Shown here one piece after another: positions 57,960 through 64,000 of a stretch of DNA of 64,000 bases (the stretch's first letter is position 1; each line of letters begins with the position of its first letter). The translations under genes and the position numbers were made by a program. The stretch is taken from assembly GCA_002633005.1 (NCBI GenBank), contig NMRA01000173.1, forward strand, positions 384,472 through 448,471, given 5' to 3'. The stretch is from Phoronis australis. Lineage: Eukaryota > Phoronida > Phoronidae. Under the pieces are notes generated by a model. That model did no database searches. It was not told where the DNA came from and saw only the letters and a list, made by a program, of their open reading frames with translations.

Positions 57960-59200
57960 TTGTCCGCCCATTCGTCCCGCGTCTGCTGCTCTGTATCCAA
58001 AACCTTTTGATGTATGTTCATGAAATTTTGAACATGTGTTCCTTTTGTGGATGAGACGGAATGAGTGAACTTCCGTACTGATCCGACGACCAGTTTGCCC
58101 CCTAGTGGCAATTTTATTTTTTTACATTTACGTCTGAATCTTCAATGGACCTCAACGGATTTTGCAAATGAAATTTTGCAAATAGGTTTCTGTGAAGGAG
58201 ACCATGACGTGTTTTCATTTTCGGGCAGATTTGACATTCTGCGCCACTGGGTGGCCATTGTAAAAATTTTGAGTGCATTTCTGACACCACCCTCTCCATG
58301 TGCCAAACTGGTTGAAGGATCATTATTAAAATTTGAAGATGTGTTCCTGATAAGAAAATCAAGGCTGACTCTGACTTTTGGACATGTTCAGCTACTTTGG
58401 CAACCTCTAGTGGCAATTTTATTTTTTGCATCCACTACTGTATCTCTTTCACCATTTGCAAGATCTTTCTGAATTTTAGCAGATGTGTTCTTATGGAGAT
58501 GGCAACAGATGGTCACGAGTTTCAGACCAGTCCAGCTACAGCTGTGCTCCCTAGTGGCAATTTTATTTTTTACTTTTGTCTCTGTAACTTCAGAGTTCCT
58601 TGATGCTTTTTCATGTAATTTGGCAAACAAAATCCTTTCCATTTTGTGATGGATTCGACCTATTCTGCAGCAACTAGTGGCCATTTTAATTATTTTTTGG
58701 TCTTTTTTGTTGCCTGTTTCTGTATCTCCCAAACAGCTCAGAGGATCATAATGAGAACTGACTATATGTGTTCCTACTGACAAGAACATACCTGACGTGG
58801 TGCCCACTAGTGACATTTTCAAATGGGTCCAACTACTGTGGTGCCCACTAGTGACATTTTCAAATGGGGTCCAACTACTGTGGGTGCCCATTAGTGACAT
58901 TTTCATATGGGTCCAACTGCTGTGGTGCCCAATAGTGACATTTTTTCACATCTACGGCTGTATCTCCTAAACCAAGATGTTTTTGAAATTTCGCAATTGT
59001 ATTCCTATTAACTTGAAAGGCGATGGACAGAGTCGACTACCGCTGGGGTTCCTAATGGCAGTTTTTTACGTTTGCCTTTGTATCTGGAGTTCTTTGATGT
59101 ATTTTCGTGAAATTTGGCAAGTAGTTTTGAGAGACGACGACACCTTCCCATTCTGGATTGGTTCAATGTATTCTGTGCCATTTTTATAATAAAAATCAAT
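57960..59200 (+). repeat. ~145-bp satellite-like array, inverted relative to 18.1-19.0 kb
   Basis: The core CTAGTGGCAATTTTATTTTT or a variant recurs at about 58101, 58247, 58403, 58547, 58670 and 59045, spaced roughly 125-155 bases where continuous. Between cores the monomers share TGTATCTC, ATGAAATTTTGCAAA and a TGTGTTCCTxxTG stretch. The reverse complement of the 18.1-19.0 kb array shows the same order (AAGTGGCAATTTTAGTTTTT, then CTCTGTATCTTTAAAGG, then AAAATTTGGCAAATAGG). A subarray of about 42-46 bp units (GTGCCCACTAGTGACATTTT with CAAATGGGTCCAACTACTGTG) occupies 58795-58945. ORFs over it are incidental. Confidence 0.8.
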
Positions 59201-61350
59201 ACCCCTATTAGCACACCATTTGCGCTGCAGTACTGGGCACATTTCAATACTTCGCGTTGTTCTTGTTAAATATCTTGACTGCAGCTATGATAAGACAATT
59301 GACATGAACGTAGAAGAACCAAGATGGAGGCATTCTGCTGGGCCGTCCCCATCACATTCTAAGTGATCATTGGACAGTATATAGTCACCATAGGAACGGT
59401 AATTAACATGGAAAATTTGTCTTCAAGATAAAACAGTGATCTGTATTTTACTATACGCACAGTAAAGTAGATCCCTTTTAAAGAAAATGATCTTAGTACC
59501 GGGCATCATAAGGCATTCCATTATTTTCTTTCACTAATGACTTGTGGCATTTGAATCACTTTTGAATGACTGTTTAGATATTTCGATTAAAGGGCCATCA
59601 AACCTGTGCTTTCTTCAGTTTAGAGGTGATCTCTGTACTCGCAAAGAAGTGACAGTTCATTATTTCTTGAGACCAAGCTCTTAAAATTTCTTTTTTGAAA
59701 GCCATAACCTTAAATTTTATAAGAAATAATGAGATGCGGCAGAGCTCCATCTGACAACCTTCTACCTCAGATTTTGTTTGGCCATCTACTAAAATCTGAT
59801 GTGATGTCACCACACACACACTTTCAAGACACTCAAAATAATGCAGGAAGTAAACAGACAGCAAACATCAAGGCCCATGCACAGGTAACGAGTGTCGAGC
59901 CTTAGGTGGTGAGACTTGGTAGGGTACTGGACCCACGTGGGAGGTGAGAATTAGTCATTACCGAGCACGCGAGACTGTTCTAACTTTCTATTCGGACATT
60001 TGCTGAGTTTGCTGGATCTTCATCTTTGGTGACTCGTACTTATTGTATTTTCGTGTCGGTTGTTGCCAACTATGTATTGGTTGTAGGGGTCATGATTTTC
60101 GCAGCCCCCCAAGTGGGATTGCCTTGTTGTAGTGACCTCAGTTGCCGTATGGGGACATTGCCAGCTTATGTTTGAGAAGTTGTTGTTATGCTAAGTGTCG
60201 AAACCTGATGTTTTAGTTCTTTCAAAGCTGAGAAATCGCACCTATTTTGACCATGGTAACTTCTTATTTTGCACAAAATGAATGCGTTTTACTGATAGTC
60301 AGGGTGTGCCAAATACACTGAATATACAGTCTTCCTTTGCAATATTAATTGAGTTACCTAGCGTGGTCAACTGTCTGTGTGTGAATTTATTGAAATGTGC
60401 CCTTCTGGTTGCCAATGTGATCCAATTAATAGCAATGAAGCCACTTCATCCTGTTCCAATATAGGTAACAGTACTTTACCACCAGTGAAACTGATTGTGT
60501 GAATTAGGGGAATCAACAAATACCCTGTGAGGGACAAAATATTATTTTCACAAATAATTAGAGGGTGAGAAATGAGGTGAATGTGCTAAGTATGTGGAGA
60601 ATTGCTGTGAGGAACAATTTGTGGTCTATTTCATTGGGATATGTGATCTGTGGAAATCAAAACTGACAGAGCAAGGGTTTAATGCAGCTCCTAAGTTGTG
60701 ATTTGTAAACACACATTTTACTGGTATTCATGGATGATATAAAATTTGAAAAATAGCTTCAAATATTTGCGGTGTCCAATTTGTAGCATGATACTGTTAT
60801 GATTCCTAGATGATCCTTAGGAGTGTTTTGAGTTAGTAGCAGTTTATAATATAAAGTGTGTGTGCAGCACAGCATGTGGTTCATGCCACATGCCAGTAAC
60901 ATTGTGTTATCACAAAGTTGTGTTTATAAGTAGTCAACAGGATGCCATAAAGAACATAAACAAATCAGTCATGCTATGTTCACTTAAGTGTTAGTTTTAA
61001 GTAGATTGATTTTAAAAAAATTATAAAATTATAATTATGCCCTTATTCTGGTTATTAACTCAGTTGATTACATGGAGCACATACAGATAGTTCGGTATAG
61101 TGTCTTTAGATTAGAACACAATGTGCCGGAACAGTAAAATATTCCATCAAAAATTTCAACAAGAGTAAACAAGAAGACATTTAACTGGATTACTTGGAAA
61201 CTTAATACAATATGGCTGTCATCAACAAACACTCAATGAAGTTTTGAACACTTAGCAGTACAGTGAGTGTCTGAAAATAAAAAAAGTCAATGCTGGCCGT
61301 TGTTTTTTGAATTTGGGGAAATTTACTTTGCCCATTACATACACATAGAA
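59201..61350. other. No supported gene
   Basis: AT-rich; ORFs at 59598-59864 (minus) and 60282-60464 (plus) lack domain or splice support. Confidence 0.4.
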
Positions 61351-61356
61351 AAATGT

Positions 61357-61609
61357 TGAGAAATACAGTGGGACCTCTGTAAATTGAGAAATACAGTGGG
61401 ACCTCTGTAAATTGAGAAATACAGTGGGACCTCTGTAAATTGAGAAATGCAGTGGGACCTCTGTAAATTGAGAAATACAGTGGGACCTCTGTAAATTGAG
61501 AAATACAGTGGGACCTCTGTAAATTGAGAAATACAGTGGGACCTCTGTAAATTGAGAAATACAGTGGGACCTCTGTAAATTGAGAAATACAGTGGGACCT
61601 CTGTAAATC
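61357..61609. repeat. 28-bp minisatellite, about 9 copies
   Basis: The unit is TTGAGAAATACAGTGGGACC followed by TCTGTAAA; only one copy has a visible base change (ATGCAG). The minus strand stays open across it (HCISQFTEVPLYFSIYRGP), giving long spurious ORFs at 61202-61750. Confidence 0.96.
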
Positions 61610-61614
61610 ATAAA

Positions 61615-64000
61615 TCTGTGTAATGATATACATTTTCAACACACCACTCCTTTTATGTGACATCGATTTGTTGGAATTATAGAGTGAGTGCAGTGGCAAT
61701 ATGCAACAAATGAAGACAGAAGGCTGAAGGGTAACTGCATTAATCAGCAAGTGAATGAGTGAGTGGCCATTATGTTTGTACCAACCCCATTAATGTACCA
61801 TGTGACTGCTGTAGGTTTTGCAGAACAGTTTGTTAATGTCAGCTGTTTTCTTTTTCATGTGCTGTTCTTACCTGAAATGGATTCAACTGAAACAGTGAGT
61901 ACAATATTTTGATTTTTGGCTAGTGGCAAGTCCACAGGTATAAAGTATTCTTTGTTTTGTGGGCAGCTTGTGGAATGTTTTGTCACATGGGAAGAGTGTA
62001 AGAGTTGTGCTGTGTTGTGTGACTACTTGTACTTTTGAAGCTGTTATCTCAGCAATGTAAGTGGTCATGGTCAATATGTTTCAATGTAGGCTGAAAGCCA
62101 TGTTTTGGAAGCTGGCGAATGCCTGGAAGTACTGCACAGTGGTTGATGTTCATACAGTCCAACACTATCAAGCTGCACACAAACCTTATTTACAGCTGTT
62201 AACACATTATTAACACTGCTGATGCTTTTTTTCTATTTGTTTGCTATTTTTTCAAAAACGTCACATGTCATTCGCACATGCCACAAGTGCCGGCCAACAG
62301 GTCGTAGCGATGGGTTAAACCAGGTCATGGCGAACACTATTTGGGATGTTACGCTTTACTTCTAAATTCAGAATCTCTCATTAGCAGAATCCTCAATGAA
62401 AGGAGTTACTGCACCCTTGAGCTATTGATTTATCCTTCCCATTGTGATAGTGGATTGATCATTCATAATGCCTTCATGTTGTAATTTGCTATAATCACTG
62501 GCTAATGTGATCATTAGTGACTATAGAGTTCATGTCCTTGCTTATCATATAATATTTCATTCACTGAACAGCTTGCCTGTTAAATTGTTAAAAATAATAT
62601 TCTGTGTGACCACTAAAAATACTTTGTATATAATGATATAGATCATGACATCCTTTGAAATTTTTTCACTTCCACATTCAGTATAAAGTACTGTAGTAAT
62701 TTTATCTGACTGAAAGTTGACCATGGACATTGTGGGTATTTGTTCCTGTAGATGGTGCTGGTCTAGGTAATGTGTGCTTGTCATTGCCACTGTGTATTGA
62801 ATTACCAGTCATTTGACCTCCAATCTGGATTCCATTCCATGTCCAATTTGGTGGTGACCTGGCCCAGGCCTATGCTAGACTCTAGTAATCACCTTATGCA
62901 TAGTTCTGTCCTGCAACGTATTAAAAGTTAAATTTATTTCTAAGATTAAATCCCTGAATTGCTCTCCTCGCTGAGTTACATATATGCTTCCTGCTGTACA
63001 CAGTTGCTGGCAATTGCTGTTAATGTTTCCTTTTGCAATTTGAGCTTCTGGAATGGGCGCATGCATTGTTACTAGTCAACACCATGTAGAATTTACTGTT
63101 AATACTCAGGGTCAAAGTAATCAGTTTTTGATGGACATGGAATGTATTCAGTAGTATTTGGAAAGGTACAGGAATTCTTCGCCGATTTAGCACACAATAT
63201 GGTGGACAAAACAAATTCTGTTTTGTTAAAGTTCTCTACTAAAGTAAAGGTCAAGGACATTTTAGTTTTCTACAAGCGTGGTTTGCACTGTGTAGATGTG
63301 ATGAAACAACATTTGCTCAGGTTCCTATTTTTTCAAAAAGGTAATCAGCCATGGGAAAATGAAAAAATGGCCCCTTTGGCAATTTGTGCGAAATCTAGGG
63401 AGAAGTACCGTATTTACTTTAAGTCTGTTTTCTGAAATCTGATCACAAGCGCAAACTGTCCGATATACTGATTTTTGACAAACACAAAATACTGCAAACA
63501 TTTGTAAGTTTTGTTTATTTAGCACTCTGAAAGTAGGGTAACTATAATCCAGAATTGTGCATAACATGAAGACACATCTACTATTTGCAAAAAGTACTTT
63601 GAATGATTGCTATTAACATAGCAGGTGTATTAAAAATAGTCAAAAAAGCCACAGGAATTTTCCATTGTCTGCTGGTGTAATCATTTCACAAACTTCGTTA
63701 ATTATCAATTCAAACATATTTCCTTCATGTCTGTGTCTCCAACTTAGTGGGCTAGTACTCTTTGCCTGTAAAATTGACACAAACTCGAGAACTTCTTTAA
63801 AAGTGTGTTGTGTTCTAGTGAGATCTTCTGTGGTTGTTCTGTCTAGAGATTCACTGTTGGTCTAATTGCGCAGCAATATACCAATTTTCTTGTCTGTGTT
63901 TCTCTTGCTTTTGGTGATGAAAAGCATGTGTAATTCATGCTAGTGTTTACCTGTACATGTGTTTACTGGAATCTTCCCTTGAGGCTGGATTTGACTTAGG
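61615..64000. other. No supported gene
   Basis: AT-rich. The plus ORF 63142-63435 (97 codons) has ordinary amino-acid composition but no domain sign, no convincing splice sites and an overlapping minus ORF. Nothing else recognised to the window edge. Confidence 0.4.

Noticed and set aside
58388-58906. 172-codon minus ORF
   Set aside because: Lies wholly in the ~145-bp satellite-like array; repeated MSLVGT and SSWTPF segments reflect the sub-repeat, with no family signature.
61202-61750. 182-codon minus-strand ORF, the second longest in the window
   Set aside because: Its middle is nine copies of a 28-bp repeat; frames rotate through the array with no stops. No domain, start context or splice support.
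63142-63435. 97-codon plus ORF near the right edge
   Set aside because: No recognisable domain or splice signals; an overlapping minus-strand frame is equally open.

Overview
This is a window from an intron-rich eukaryotic (animal) genome. The strand is AT-rich, real coding sequence is sparse and split by GT-AG introns, and the spaces are full of minisatellites and short inverted-repeat elements. The gene content points to a metazoan: a CUB/LDLa/transmembrane receptor, an SLC10 transporter of the SLC10A3/A5 type, and a THAP domain. My guess is a marine invertebrate, possibly a non-vertebrate deuterostome. That guess rests on overall character, not on a decisive marker. Single N's at 4847 and 10104 show that it is a draft assembly.

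Layout. At 2.5-6.2 kb on the minus strand lie the last four coding exons of a single-pass receptor: CUB, LDL-receptor class A, transmembrane helix, cytoplasmic tail. Intron phases agree throughout. The 5' end was not found. At 13.2-26.8 kb on the minus strand is an SLC10-family gene with three coding exons that join in frame to 503 residues. It has a glycosylatable extracellular N-terminal domain, a membrane core with the CxPGGxxSN and ETGxQN signatures, and a C-terminal PDZ-ligand-like TSV. Its two large introns (about 3.2 and 8.8 kb) hold a 42-bp minisatellite, a 38-bp minisatellite, a 40-bp repeat, a roughly 145-bp satellite-like array with a three-monomer higher-order period, and, on the opposite strand, an ORF with a complete C2CH THAP zinc-finger signature. 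At 37.84-38.05 kb on the plus strand is a likely first coding exon of an unrecognised gene. Two short downstream ATG segments (47.86 and 48.77 kb) end in donors of the same phase and could be alternative starts. I found no convincing later exons, so either the rest lies beyond the window or I missed it.

The remainder is non-coding. It contains at least seven short terminal-inverted-repeat elements, a tRNA-derived SINE-like unit, a three-copy family of about 0.5 kb, a possible composite element at 54.5-55.6 kb, and about twenty tandem arrays. The array at 18.1-19.0 kb has a diverged counterpart in opposite orientation at 58.0-59.2 kb. Together they form the most unusual structure in the window. 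Many long ORFs here are only minisatellites read through and are not annotated as genes.
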